Counted from the stretch's first letter, positions 8,164-16,885 are shown. The stretch: 39,406 bases of DNA from Clostridiales bacterium Firm_11 (GCA_001604105.1 LVAQ01000034.1:1-39406), one strand, 5' to 3'. Notes: generated by a model from the sequence alone, not told the origin. Numbers and translations are program-made.

Positions 8164-8598
8164 TTATCGATAGGTAAGCCGCAGCGTCGCTTCGCCGCTG
8201 CGGGGATCGGTAGCGACCAGCGCCGTACCGAACGGGCAGCGCAGCAACACGCCGCGCTTGCTATCCGGCGCGGGATCCGCCGCGCGCAGGCATTGAAACA
8301 GCAGCGCCCGCTGTTGTTCGGCATTGCCGCGCCTGCGCTGCCCTACGCTCACCACCTGAAACTCCACCGCGTGGAGTTGATCGCCATGCATCACGCACAC
8401 ACAGGCCAGTTTGCCGCCCTCCACCATAAAAGCGGGCAGGGGCAAAAGCAGGTCGCCATCAGCGCCCTTTGGTAGGGGTGTTTCACCCATCAGCGTGCGT
8501 CGCGCGGCAAGCACCGCGCTTCGCGGCATATGTGCATAAAGGCGCGCATGTTCTGTAAGCTGAACCGCGCCGCTTTCTTCATCCCAAAAATGCATCAT
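8164..8598 (-). CDS. Unknown 144-aa protein, first gene of the VirD4-like cluster
   Basis: I do not recognise this protein. It is soluble, mixed alpha/beta in appearance, and has no signal peptide. Visible landmarks are an MMHFWDEESG start, a central beta-rich part (LLPLPAFMVEGGKLACVCVM, then VEFQVVSV) and a C-terminal CPFGTALVATD strand ending in LRLTYR. The start is taken at the ATG at 8598 with GGAGG six bases upstream; the next codon is also ATG. It is the first gene after a good promoter at 8695-8723, and 44 bp separate it from the Syd-like gene. Its conserved place with the 920-aa and ATPase genes, if confirmed in other genomes, would be the best clue to function. Confidence 0.8.
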   Translation of the reverse strand: MMHFWDEESGAVQLTEHARLYAHMPRSAVLAARRTLMGETPLPKGADGDLLLPLPAFMVEGGKLACVCVMHGDQLHAVEFQVVSVGQRRRGNAEQQRALLFQCLRAADPAPDSKRGVLLRCPFGTALVATDPRSGEATLRLTYR

Positions 8599-8694
8599 AC
8601 GGTTCCTCCCGTTCAGGCAAAGGGAACCATCCTTATGGCAAGTGCGTCCGTTCATCTGCCGATTGGGGCTCAATAACGGCTCTCCCCATTTGTC

Positions 8695-8723
8695 AGTCTA
8701 TCATTCGTGGATTAGGCTGTCAA
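8695..8723 (-). promoter_or_regulatory. Promoter of the 8598-2470 operon
   Basis: On the minus strand TTGACA (8723-8718) and TAGACT (8700-8695) are 17 bases apart. The implied leader is about 90 nt. It lies back to back with the plus-strand promoter at 8758-8786. Confidence 0.75.
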
Positions 8724-8757
8724 TGCAAAAGCACCGTTTTTGCTGATTTTTCGCGCC

Positions 8758-8786
8758 TTGCGGGCATGTGACAAATATGGTAGGAT
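8758..8786 (+). promoter_or_regulatory. Promoter of the FAD oxidoreductase gene
   Basis: TTGCGG (8758-8763) and TAGGAT (8781-8786) have a 17-base spacer. Transcription would start about 50 bases before the ATG at 8844. Confidence 0.6.
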
Positions 8787-8843
8787 TGGCGTAGCGGCGC
8801 GAATAAGCCGCTTTCATAAAGCACCAAAGACCGGAGGCTGTTC

Positions 8844-10469
8844 ATGCTTCGCCTGCACCAGATACCTCTTTCGCTGGCCGACGCGAAAAACCTTGATGCG
8901 TCCCTCTGCCGCCGCCTGGCCGCGGAGCGCCTTCATGTGCCCGCAAAGGACGTGCTCCACGCGCAGGTGAGCAAACGCAGCGTGGACGCGCGGGACAAGG
9001 GCGATATTCACTTTACCCTTACGCTGGATGTTACCCTTGCAAACCCGGCGAAAGAAACCGCGCTGCTTGCGCGCTTCAAGCCCAACCAGGCCGCGTTGCT
9101 TACCCCGCGCGATGCTGAGCAACGCGATGTGTTTTCGCTGCCCGTTACGCCCTACGGCCAAGGCCGCCCGCGCCCTGTGGTGGTGGGGGCGGGCCCAGCG
9201 GGCTTGTTCTGTGCGCTGGCTTTGGCGGTGCGCGGGGCAAAACCGCTGGTGCTGGAACGCGGTAAGCCCGTGGAACAGCGCGCGGCCGATGTAGCCGCCA
9301 TGGAAACGCAAGGCGAGCTGAATCCGCAAAGCAACGTACTCTTTGGCGAGGGTGGGGCGGGGGCGTTCAGCGATGGTAAACTCACCTGCGGGCTGGGGGA
9401 TCCGCTCATCCGCACGGTGCTGCAAACGCTGGTTACCTGCGGCGCGCCGGAGGATGTGGCCATCTCCGCCAAACCCCACATTGGGAGCGATCTGCTGCGC
9501 GGCGTGCTCAAAGCCATGCGGGCAAAACTTACCGCGCTGGGCGGAGAGCTTTGCTTTTCTCACACGGCCATCGGGCTTGTAACGGATGGCGGGCACGTTT
9601 CCGGCGTTCGCGTGCGCGCGGGGCAAAGCCAAACGCCCTTTATGATCGCCACCGACGCGGTTTATCTGGCCATCGGCCACAGCGCGCGGGACACCTATGC
9701 CTGGCTGCACGCCATGGGGGTGCCTATGCAGGCCAAGCCCTTCGCGCTGGGCGTTCGGGTGGAACATCCGCAGGCGATGATTGACCGCGCGCAGTACGGC
9801 GCCATGGCGGGGGTGGACGGCCTGCCTCCCGCGGAATACAAACTCAACGCCCCCACCCCGGATGGGCGCGGCGCATACACCTTTTGCATGTGCCCGGGCG
9901 GGCAGGTGATGAACGCCAGCAGCGAGGCGGGGTTGCTGAACATCAACGGCATGAGCCTGCATGCCCGCGCGGCGGTAAACGCAAACGCGGCGCTGCTGGT
10001 AGGCGTAACCCCCGCGGATTACCCCTCGGATGATCCGCTGGCGGGCATTGCCTTGCAGCGGCAGATTGAGCGCGCTGCGTTTGCGCTGGGCGGCAGGGAA
10101 TACAGGGCGCCCTGCCAGCGCGTGGCGGATTTTCTGGCAGGCAAACCCTCCACCGGCTTTCATGGCATACAGCCCAGCTACCGCCCGGGGGTTGCCCCCG
10201 CGGATGTGGCCGCCTGCCTGCCCCCCTTTGTTGCGGAGAACCTTCGCATCGCACTGCCCGCGCTGGGCAAGCGCCTGCGCGGTTTTGACGATGGCGACGC
10301 GCTGCTTACCGCGCCGGAGACGCGCTCTTCTTCGCCTGTGCGGCTCCTGCGGGATGCGCGGCGGCAGAGTGCCCTCCCGGGGCTCTATCCGCTGGGCGAA
10401 GGCGCGGGCTATGCGGGCGGCATCGTGAGCGCCGCGGTAGACGGGCTCAAGGCCGCGCTGGATGCATAA
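8844..10469 (+). CDS. NAD(P)/FAD-dependent oxidoreductase (COG2509 type)
   Basis: This 541-aa flavoprotein belongs to a family of uncharacterised FAD-dependent dehydrogenases common in Firmicutes. An N-terminal domain of about 105 residues precedes the Rossmann dinucleotide-binding motif VVVGAGPAG (112-120), with the ribose-binding glutamate at 138 (VLERG). The second flavin-contact stretch FGEGGAGAFSDGKL (167-180) is a hallmark of this family, and a GEGAGYAGGI motif near the C-terminus closes the FAD site. No signal or membrane segment is seen, so it is cytosolic. The substrate is unknown. The ATG at 8844 has GGAGG eight bases upstream. It is transcribed alone from its own promoter, divergent from the VirD4-like cluster. 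Confidence 0.9.
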   Translation: MLRLHQIPLSLADAKNLDASLCRRLAAERLHVPAKDVLHAQVSKRSVDARDKGDIHFTLTLDVTLANPAKETALLARFKPNQAALLTPRDAEQRDVFSLPVTPYGQGRPRPVVVGAGPAGLFCALALAVRGAKPLVLERGKPVEQRAADVAAMETQGELNPQSNVLFGEGGAGAFSDGKLTCGLGDPLIRTVLQTLVTCGAPEDVAISAKPHIGSDLLRGVLKAMRAKLTALGGELCFSHTAIGLVTDGGHVSGVRVRAGQSQTPFMIATDAVYLAIGHSARDTYAWLHAMGVPMQAKPFALGVRVEHPQAMIDRAQYGAMAGVDGLPPAEYKLNAPTPDGRGAYTFCMCPGGQVMNASSEAGLLNINGMSLHARAAVNANAALLVGVTPADYPSDDPLAGIALQRQIERAAFALGGREYRAPCQRVADFLAGKPSTGFHGIQPSYRPGVAPADVAACLPPFVAENLRIALPALGKRLRGFDDGDALLTAPETRSSSPVRLLRDARRQSALPGLYPLGEGAGYAGGIVSAAVDGLKAALDA

Positions 10470-10809
10470 GCATACCGGCTGCGGTCAGGAAATCCTCGCA
10501 ACCCTCTGTTGCCACGAAACCGCCCAACCCTATGGGTTTTGAGCGGCAGCGGTTCACCGCCGCAGCGCCGTGCGGCAACGCTCCGGCGGCGATGCGGCAG
10601 GCAACCCCCGTGCTCCCTCGTGGCATATCGCCACAGGCGTAACGCGGATGCAAACGCCTTGAGGCTGTCACGGTCAGCATCGTCGAATGGGGCAACGCGT
10701 AAACCTCGCGAAAACACCCATCCGAGGCAAAAGCGAGGCGCACACAATGCCGCCCAAGCTGCACACGGCTCCGCCCCTGCACCCACAACACACAAGGAGG
10801 TTCAGCCCA
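10470..10809. other. Gene-free stretch between the oxidoreductase and HAD genes
   Basis: About 340 bases with no convincing gene. A modest hairpin (an AACCC/GGGTT core inside CCGC/GCGG, about 10525-10555) may end the upstream transcript. I see no clear promoter for the HAD gene, only its ribosome binding site at the end. Confidence 0.5.
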
Positions 10810-11478
10810 TTGATCCGCGCAGTACTCTTTGACATGGACGGCGTGCTCTTTGATACCGAAAACCTCGGCTGCCAGATCATGCTGCGGCATACCGCCGCGC
10901 TTGGCTACAAGGCCGATCGCACCTTTTACCTGACCACCCTTGGCGTACCCAATGCCGAATGCAAACACATCTACCAACGCGCGCTGGGCAAATCCTTCCC
11001 TTACGAAACATTCATGGAGCGTTTCCGCGCCAGTTTTCTGGAATACAACCGCGAGCACACCCTGCCCTTCAAGCCCGGGCTGCTTACCTGTCTGGCGGGG
11101 CTCAAGGCGCGGGGGCTCAAACTGGCGCTCGCCACCAGCACGGTTCGTCCGCTGGTAACAGCCTATTTTGAAAAAATGCCCGCGGTGGCCGGTTATTTTG
11201 ACGCAACGGTATGCGGTGGCGAAGTGCCTCGCGGCAAACCAGCGCCGGATATCTACCTTGCGGCTGCCAAAGCGGTGGGGTTTGCGCCGGAAGCGTGCAT
11301 CGGCGTTGAGGACAGCTACTACGGCGTGCAATCCATCCGCGCCTCCGGCGCGCGTTGTGTGATGATCCCCGATATGCTCCCCTATGACGAGCGCTTTGCG
11401 CCCTTTGTGGATCATACGCTGCCAAACCTGGAAGCGCTTTGCCCGCTGGTGGATTCCCTCAACCGCACGCAGGCTTGA
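10810..11478 (+). CDS. HAD-superfamily phosphatase (beta-phosphoglucomutase-like)
   Basis: A 222-aa haloacid-dehalogenase-fold hydrolase or phosphomutase. Motif I is DMDGVLFDTE with the nucleophile Asp8 and acid/base Asp10. Motif II is the ATST region, motif III the lysine in RGKPAPDIY, and motif IV the acidic GVEDSYYG. A helical cap lies between motifs I and II, as in the beta-phosphoglucomutase and phosphoglycolate phosphatase subgroup. The exact substrate cannot be read from the sequence. The start is a TTG at 10810, chosen because AAGGAGG (10794-10800) lies nine bases before it and the protein then begins right at the first strand. Upstream in-frame ATG codons would add an unlikely 40-residue leader. 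It appears to be transcribed on its own. Confidence 0.9.
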   Translation: MIRAVLFDMDGVLFDTENLGCQIMLRHTAALGYKADRTFYLTTLGVPNAECKHIYQRALGKSFPYETFMERFRASFLEYNREHTLPFKPGLLTCLAGLKARGLKLALATSTVRPLVTAYFEKMPAVAGYFDATVCGGEVPRGKPAPDIYLAAAKAVGFAPEACIGVEDSYYGVQSIRASGARCVMIPDMLPYDERFAPFVDHTLPNLEALCPLVDSLNRTQA

Positions 11479-11640
11479 CCGCTGCAACAGCATATTTATT
11501 CTTTAGCATACAATAACAAAACCCACGCAACCGCCGCCTGGGTGGCGGCGCGGGGGTTTCTGGCTGTCGAAACCGTTGGTTTCAAGGCTGCCAGGCCTGG
11601 TCTGGGTGCAAGGATGAACCCCGGATCCGCACGGTACAAA

Positions 11641-11690
11641 ACATAGCCAAAGCGAGCAAACAACCCGCAGGGCTATAAGGCGAGCAATGG
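11641..11690 (+). repeat. Dispersed copy of the 17.7-kb repeat core
   Basis: These 50 bases match 17715-17764 at 45 of 50 positions, including the CCCGCAGGGCTAT core. They are followed by a 9-bp hairpin (11702-11710 with 11722-11730) of the same GGGGTTT/AAACCCC style. This shows that the array downstream belongs to a dispersed intergenic family. Confidence 0.8.
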
Positions 11691-11746
11691 TAGAAACCTA
11701 CCGGGGGTTTTGGGCAAGCTGAAACCCCCGCAATGCCTGCGTTACG

Positions 11747-12286
11747 TCATTCCGCCAGTGCTTCCCGCAGGGTGATGCCCTTGATGTGCCATTGATTGTT
11801 TTCCTTGACAAGCGTTACAGAATACCGCCCTGCCTGCCATTTCGGGGGGGTTTCGTAGTTCTCCCCATACAGCTGTTTTGCCGCGTCCGTATAGGTGCGG
11901 TTCACGCGCCCGTCGATGCGGGGTATCCGCTCCACAAACTCCGCGCGCGCGGTGCTCTCCCACGGCCAGCACCACATCCACGTAAGCTCCAGCCGATGGT
12001 CGATGCCGCGTATCGTGTAGTATTGATAGGGGCTTTTATCATCCAGCGCCAGCAGCAGGTTCTCATCGCGCTGCAAATAGCTGCTCTGAAAAAACTTGTT
12101 AAGCTCCGTGGCTTTTTCGTCCATCATGATTACCTGCGCGCGCTTGGCCATGCCGTCCTTGAGTACAATATACACATTGGTGGCGTTCATCGCAAAATAG
12201 AACGTAACCGTAAACAGACCCAGCAGCACGATTACGAGCAGAAGCCTGCTCGCCAGATACCAGATGAAACGACGTAACTTGGTCAT
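11747..12286 (-). CDS. Membrane-anchored hypothetical protein (179 aa)
   Basis: The protein has a short basic N-terminus (MTKLRRF), one hydrophobic helix at about residues 8-32, and an extracytoplasmic domain of about 145 residues. The domain ends in a WQAGRYSVTLVKENNQWHI pattern typical of small NTF2-like or similar alpha/beta folds that finish with paired strands. Proteins of this layout occur in Clostridia as conserved hypotheticals; I cannot name the family. The start at 12286 has AAGGAGG ten bases upstream. The reading frame stays open farther upstream, but no earlier ATG has a ribosome binding site. The promoter at 12477-12505 implies an unusually long leader of about 185 nt. No co-transcribed neighbour. 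Confidence 0.8.
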   Translation of the reverse strand: MTKLRRFIWYLASRLLLVIVLLGLFTVTFYFAMNATNVYIVLKDGMAKRAQVIMMDEKATELNKFFQSSYLQRDENLLLALDDKSPYQYYTIRGIDHRLELTWMWCWPWESTARAEFVERIPRIDGRVNRTYTDAAKQLYGENYETPPKWQAGRYSVTLVKENNQWHIKGITLREALAE

Positions 12287-12476
12287 TTCGGGCGTCCTCC
12301 TAAGGCAAAACCTGGGTAAGGGAAGCATCAACGCCGCATGGCTGCCAATGCCCCGCGCCGTACATTTGCGCGGTAACCACCACAGAAATCGCAGCGCCGC
12401 GGCAAAGCCGTTTCCCCTAGCGGCGCGCTTTGCAAATGCCGATGTGTGCCGCTTCATTGCGCAAATACCCAGAGGA

Positions 12477-12505
12477 ATTATACAGGAAAGATCCGCCTGT
12501 GGCAA
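12477..12505 (-). promoter_or_regulatory. Promoter of the membrane-anchored hypothetical gene
   Basis: On the minus strand TTGCCA (12505-12500) and TATAAT (12482-12477) have a 17-base spacer. The leader to the ATG at 12286 is about 185 nt, long enough for regulation. Confidence 0.7.
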
Positions 12506-12575
12506 GGCGCAGCGCCGCACCGCTCACGGCTGCGCGGGTGGGGCTCGCGCGGCCTAACGCTTTGCATATGCCAGT

Positions 12576-13859
12576 TTAGGGCTGTTCAAAAAGCAGCGCC
12601 ATTAACTTGCTGCCATCCGAAAGCAGCGGCGTTCCCTCCGCCTCTCCCTCGCTGTACTTGCGGGCGGGGGCGGGCTGCCCCGCCGCTTCGGCTTGCGCCA
12701 CGGTACGGCTGTCATAGATGGCGTAAGGCACGGGCGCACCATCATGCGTGCGGGTCGTCATCAAGGTGGGGTGGTCGCTCAGCAGCAGCAGGCGGAAATC
12801 TTCCCCGCTTTGGCTAAGCGTTTTCAGCAGCGGCGCAACCACGCGGTCGTTCACCCGCCGGATGGCTTCGCATTTCTTTTCCAAATCCCCAGCATGCGCC
12901 ATTTCATCGGGCGCTTCCACATGGACGGCGGCAAAATCATCCCCGTCTTGCAAAAGCGCCGCCAGCGCGCAGGCGACCTTTCCTTCGTAATTCGTATCCA
13001 AATCGCCGTTCGCGCCTTCCACGTGGGGGGTCTTCAAGCCGCCCAGCGCGGCGATGCCCCACACCAGCGGCACCGCGCTGACCACCGTGCCGCGTTTGCG
13101 GTATTTGTGCGCAAAGTTTTCCAGCTTCATAGCCGTAGCCGCGCCCCAGGGCCAGATCATGTTGGCGGGCAGTTTGCCCGCTGCCATGCGGCACTGGTTC
13201 ACGGGGTGGTTTTGCAGCACCTCATAGCTGTGCAGCATTAACGCGCGAATATCCGCCGCAAGCTTTCGGGCGGCCGCATCGTCGGTTTCCCGAAGCATCT
13301 GCGGCAAATGCGCATCAATAACCTGCCCCAGTACATTGTGCGGCTCGGTCAGCTGTACGGCGGCAAGGTCGCGTGCATCGCTTTGCATTACCCCGATGTG
13401 GCGGAACGTATCCGTCATGTGGATGTGCAGCCCCGCCGCCGCCATGGCGCGGCTAAACGCCGCATCCTCCGTAAGGTCGCGCATCAGCGTGAGCGCTTCC
13501 TCCCCATGGATGTTGCCGCCGTTGTGGCTATGGATGGCAAGGCCGCTCCCCTCCGGCCGTACGGCGCACAGGTTTACCCGCAGGCTCAGGCTGCCTTCGG
13601 GCAGCGCCACGCCCATGCCCGCCGCCTCCAGCACGCTGCGCCCTGTGTAGCACACGCGCGGGTCGTTGCCGAAAATGCTCAGGATGGCCGTATCACTGCC
13701 GGGCGCAAGGCCTTCCGGCACGGTTTGCACGCGCCCCAGCTGGCAGCCTGCTACGCTGTCAAATGCTTGCAGTGTAAGGCTTTCCAGCGGCGTCTTTCCC
13801 TCCAGCTCAGGCAAGCGGGTATCCGCCATGCCATCGCCAATGACCAGTACATATTTCAT
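12576..13859 (-). CDS. apgM: Cofactor-independent phosphoglycerate mutase, ApgM type
   Basis: A 427-aa member of the alkaline-phosphatase superfamily, ApgM branch. The metal-binding start VIGDGMAD (6-13), the candidate nucleophile Ser55 in GSDTA, and the later EAPDEMAHAGD and LSDHPT metal motifs are all present. ApgM interconverts 3- and 2-phosphoglycerate in glycolysis. A close bacterial subgroup has been proposed to act as an alternative homoserine kinase (often called ThrB4), and the sequence alone does not decide between the two. No threonine-pathway gene is nearby. The ATG at 13859 has GGAGG nine bases upstream, and a promoter lies at 13895-13923. It is divergent from murG and transcribed alone. 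Confidence 0.88.
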   Translation of the reverse strand: MKYVLVIGDGMADTRLPELEGKTPLESLTLQAFDSVAGCQLGRVQTVPEGLAPGSDTAILSIFGNDPRVCYTGRSVLEAAGMGVALPEGSLSLRVNLCAVRPEGSGLAIHSHNGGNIHGEEALTLMRDLTEDAAFSRAMAAAGLHIHMTDTFRHIGVMQSDARDLAAVQLTEPHNVLGQVIDAHLPQMLRETDDAAARKLAADIRALMLHSYEVLQNHPVNQCRMAAGKLPANMIWPWGAATAMKLENFAHKYRKRGTVVSAVPLVWGIAALGGLKTPHVEGANGDLDTNYEGKVACALAALLQDGDDFAAVHVEAPDEMAHAGDLEKKCEAIRRVNDRVVAPLLKTLSQSGEDFRLLLLSDHPTLMTTRTHDGAPVPYAIYDSRTVAQAEAAGQPAPARKYSEGEAEGTPLLSDGSKLMALLFEQP

Positions 13860-13894
13860 GGGCGTTTTCCTCCCCGGATATCCATATCTCTGCC

Positions 13895-13923
13895 AGTATA
13901 CCGCGCGGAGGATTGGTTGACAA
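13895..13923 (-). promoter_or_regulatory. Promoter of the ApgM-type gene
   Basis: On the minus strand TTGTCA (13923-13918) and TATACT (13900-13895) are 17 bases apart, about 35 bases before the ATG. Confidence 0.7.
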
Positions 13924-13979
13924 GCAAAGGTGCGGCGAAAGTACAGCGTGAAGTACAGCGGCACGTATTTTTCCTGCCA

Positions 13980-14008
13980 TGGTCAAAAAGCGCCGTTTCG
14001 TGTATACT
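13980..14008 (+). promoter_or_regulatory. Promoter of murG
   Basis: TGGTCA (13980-13985) and TATACT (14003-14008) have a 17-base spacer. The -35 box is weak and the -10 box good. Leader of about 120 nt. Confidence 0.5.
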
Positions 14009-14135
14009 AATCAGGAGAAAATTCGAAAAACCCTGCCATCGCGCGCGACAGCCAGGCGGCCGCTCTGCGCTCAAAGCTGCTTTTCGCATGCGTTGGTCAG
14101 GGTTCTTCCTTGGCAGTAAAGGAGCGCGTTACCCC

Positions 14136-15215
14136 ATGAAACGCATCGTACTCACAGGCGGGGGCACTGCGGGTCACGTGACCCCGCACATGAGCTTGAT
14201 CCCGCGCCTGCACGCGGCAGGGTATGAGATTCACTACATCGGCACCCAAAACGGCATCGAGCATGAGCTCATCAGCCGCATCCCAAACATCACCTATCAT
14301 GTGGTCAAAAGCGGCAAACTGCGCCGCTACTTCAGCCTTCAAAACTTCACCGATCCCTTTCGCGTGCTGCATGGCGCGTTTACATCCGTACGGCTGATGC
14401 AAAAGCTCAAGCCGGATGTGTGCTTCTCCAAGGGCGGTTTTGTGAGCGTTCCGGTGGTGGTGGGCGCGTGGCTTGCGCGCGTGCCCACGGTATGCCATGA
14501 AAGCGATATCACCCCCGGCCTTGCCAACCGCATCAGCGCTGTGTTTGTAGATCAGGTCGCCACCACCTTTCAGGAATGCGCGGATGTTCTCGGCAAAAAG
14601 GCCGTGATGACAGGCACGCCGCTTCGCCCCCAGCTTTTTGAAGGCAACCGCGCCAAAGGGCTTGCCATGGCGGGCTTCGCCGGAGATAAACCCGTGCTGC
14701 TGATGACCGGCGGCAGTTTGGGCGCGCAGCGCGTTAACGCCTGCCTGCGCGCCTGCCTGCCTGCGCTGCTTCCCCGGATGGATGTGCTGCACCTGTGCGG
14801 CAAGGGTAATCTCGCGCCGGAGCTGGATACCCTTGCCGGCTATCGCCAAGTAGAGTTTCTGGGCGATGAAATGGCCGATGCGCTCGCCGCCGCGGATTTC
14901 GTGCTCTCCCGTGCGGGCAGCAATACGTTAAGCGAGTTGCTGGCGCTGGCAAAGCCCATGCTGCTGGTGCCCTACCCCATGGGCGCGAGCCGTGGGGATC
15001 AAATCAGAAACGCCGAAAGCTATGCACGCCAAGGGCTTGCCCATGTGCTTCCCCAGGAACAGATGACCCCCGAAACCCTCACCCAGGCGATTTTCACGCT
15101 GCTTGCCCAGCAGGATGCCCTTCACGCCGCCATGGAAGCCTATCCCGTTAAGGATGGCACCCAGGCTGTGTTCAATATGATCGAAGCCGTACAGGCAAAA
15201 AAGCCTGCCCGCTAA
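14136..15215 (+). CDS. murG: Lipid II synthase (GlcNAc transferase) MurG
   Basis: MurG transfers N-acetylglucosamine from UDP-GlcNAc to lipid I, making lipid II on the inner face of the membrane. The 359-aa length is typical. The N-terminal glycine-rich loop GGGTAGH (8-14) contacts the acceptor diphosphate, and HESDITPGLANR matches the conserved inter-domain HE..PG segment. In the C-terminal domain GGSLGAQRVN is the donor-site G-loop, and SRAGSNTLSE with the following PYP motif binds the nucleotide sugar. The ATG at 14136 was chosen because MKRIVLTGG aligns with the family start; AAGGAG lies about 12 bases upstream. Here the gene is outside the usual mur-fts cluster, next to glmM on the same strand but with a separate promoter in between. 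Confidence 0.97.
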   Translation: MKRIVLTGGGTAGHVTPHMSLIPRLHAAGYEIHYIGTQNGIEHELISRIPNITYHVVKSGKLRRYFSLQNFTDPFRVLHGAFTSVRLMQKLKPDVCFSKGGFVSVPVVVGAWLARVPTVCHESDITPGLANRISAVFVDQVATTFQECADVLGKKAVMTGTPLRPQLFEGNRAKGLAMAGFAGDKPVLLMTGGSLGAQRVNACLRACLPALLPRMDVLHLCGKGNLAPELDTLAGYRQVEFLGDEMADALAAADFVLSRAGSNTLSELLALAKPMLLVPYPMGASRGDQIRNAESYARQGLAHVLPQEQMTPETLTQAIFTLLAQQDALHAAMEAYPVKDGTQAVFNMIEAVQAKKPAR

Positions 15216-15247
15216 GCCCTCGCGCCCCGCGCCGCGCACCCGCTGGC

Positions 15248-15276
15248 TTGCCAAGCGCGCCATTTGGGGCTATACT
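15248..15276 (+). promoter_or_regulatory. Promoter of glmM
   Basis: TTGCCA (15248-15253) and TATACT (15271-15276) have a 17-base spacer. The implied leader is about 170 nt, and no known riboswitch or glmS-type ribozyme pattern is visible in it. Confidence 0.7.
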
Positions 15277-15451
15277 GTCTGAGGATAATCTTTTGATTTT
15301 GAAATCCCTGTCATAAGCGGCATTGCGCTCAGCGCCCGCCCCTTTGGGTTGTGCTTGCGCGCGTAATGCCTTTGCTAGCGCGCGGTTGCGCCTTTGCGGG
15401 CGGCCGTCCACCCCTGTTCTGTCGCCCAACACACCAAGGGAGAGATGCATC

Positions 15452-16801
15452 ATGGCTCGATTGTTCGGTACCGATGGCGTGCGTGGCATCGCCAATACGG
15501 AGCTTACCTGTGAACTGGCTTATCGCCTGGGGCAGGCCAGCGCGGCTGTGCTGGCCAGCGATGTGCGGCGCCCTACCATATTGGTTGGGCGGGATACCCG
15601 CATCAGCGGGGAAATGCTGGAAAGCGCGCTGGTCGCGGGCATTTGCAGCGTGGGGGCGCGCGCTGTGCTGGTGGAGGTTATGCCCACGCCCGCCATCGCC
15701 TACCTGACCCGTTACTTTGAGGCGGACGCGGGCGCGGTAATCAGCGCCAGCCACAACACCGTGGAATATAACGGCATCAAATTTTTCGACAAAAACGGCT
15801 ATAAGCTGCCCGATGCTCTGGAGGATAAAATCGAGGAGATCGTGCAAAACGGGCTTCCCGCGGATTTTGATATGCCCATCGGCGAGCGTGTAGGCCGCCC
15901 TGTACGCCAGCGCAACGCCGCGCGCCGCTATGTGGATTTTGTCAAAGAAAGCACCGATGTGCGACTGGATGGCCTGCACGTGGTGCTGGACTGCGCGCAG
16001 GGCGCCAGCTATGAGGTCGCGCCCATGGTGTTCAAAGAGTTGGGCGCGCATGTGAGCTGTTATTACCACGAGCCGGACGGCACCAACATCAACGATAACT
16101 GCGGCTCCACCCATCCCCAGCGCCTGTGCGAGCTGGTGCGTGAACTTGGCGCGGATGTGGGCTTTGCCTTTGATGGCGATGCCGATCGCCTGATTGCCAG
16201 CGATGAGCGGGGCAAGATTATCAACGGGGATCAGGTGATGGCGCTGCTGGCCGTACACATGAAGGAAACCGGCGCTCTGCCCACCAATACGCTGGTTGCC
16301 ACCGTCATGAGCAACATGGGGCTGGAACTTGCCATGAAAAAAAGCGGCATCCATCTTGAAAAAACCAAGGTAGGCGATCGCTATGTGCTGGAGAAAATGC
16401 TGGCGGATGGCCACGCGCTGGGCGGCGAGCAAAGCGGCCATGTGATCATGCTGGACTACAATACCACCGGCGATGGCATTCTGACGGCTGTGCAGGTAAT
16501 ATCCGCCATGGTTCGCAGCCACACGCCGCTATCCCGGCTGGCATCGGTCATGCAGACCATGCCCCAGAGCCTTTTTGGCGCGCATGTAGCGGATAGCCGC
16601 AAGTATGATTACGAAAAGAACGCCAAGGTGAAAGCCCGAATCGATGAGCTGGAAGCCAAGTACAAGGACATTGGCCGCATTGTCATCCGCGCCAGCGGTA
16701 CCGAGCCGCTCGTGCGTGTGATGATTGAAGGGCCGGATCAGCGCGAGCTGGATAAAGATGTGTACGCGCTGGCCAAGCTGATTGAAAAGGAACTGCGCTA
16801 A
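15452..16801 (+). CDS. glmM: Phosphoglucosamine mutase GlmM
   Basis: GlmM converts glucosamine 6-phosphate to glucosamine 1-phosphate, the step before UDP-GlcNAc for peptidoglycan. The 449-aa protein starts with the family signature ARLFGTDGVRG. The catalytic serine is Ser100 in ISASHN, which must be phosphorylated for activity. The magnesium loop is DGDADR, and the phosphate-binding loop near the C-terminus is RASGTEPLVRVM. The ATG at 15452 is preceded by AAGGGAG; an ATG seven bases earlier is out of frame. The gene is functionally linked to murG just upstream, since UDP-GlcNAc is MurG's donor, but it has its own promoter. Confidence 0.97.
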   Translation: MARLFGTDGVRGIANTELTCELAYRLGQASAAVLASDVRRPTILVGRDTRISGEMLESALVAGICSVGARAVLVEVMPTPAIAYLTRYFEADAGAVISASHNTVEYNGIKFFDKNGYKLPDALEDKIEEIVQNGLPADFDMPIGERVGRPVRQRNAARRYVDFVKESTDVRLDGLHVVLDCAQGASYEVAPMVFKELGAHVSCYYHEPDGTNINDNCGSTHPQRLCELVRELGADVGFAFDGDADRLIASDERGKIINGDQVMALLAVHMKETGALPTNTLVATVMSNMGLELAMKKSGIHLEKTKVGDRYVLEKMLADGHALGGEQSGHVIMLDYNTTGDGILTAVQVISAMVRSHTPLSRLASVMQTMPQSLFGAHVADSRKYDYEKNAKVKARIDELEAKYKDIGRIVIRASGTEPLVRVMIEGPDQRELDKDVYALAKLIEKELR

Positions 16802-16885
16802 ACCCCCGGAATGCGCAGCGCGCGTTTGCGATACGGCGCTCTACGTGCCGCGCAACCATTGTTACAACCATGCGAACCTCCGTGC

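Noticed and set aside
2470..8598. Integrative conjugative element or phage remnant
   Set aside because: Despite the VirD4-like ATPase there is no relaxase, integrase, pore gene or flanking attachment repeat, and deoC and housekeeping genes adjoin directly.
8814..10163. 449-codon open frame antisense to the FAD oxidoreductase gene
   Set aside because: Its product is arginine/histidine-rich with no family resemblance. The plus-strand frame has clear FAD motifs; this is a shadow in G+C-rich DNA.
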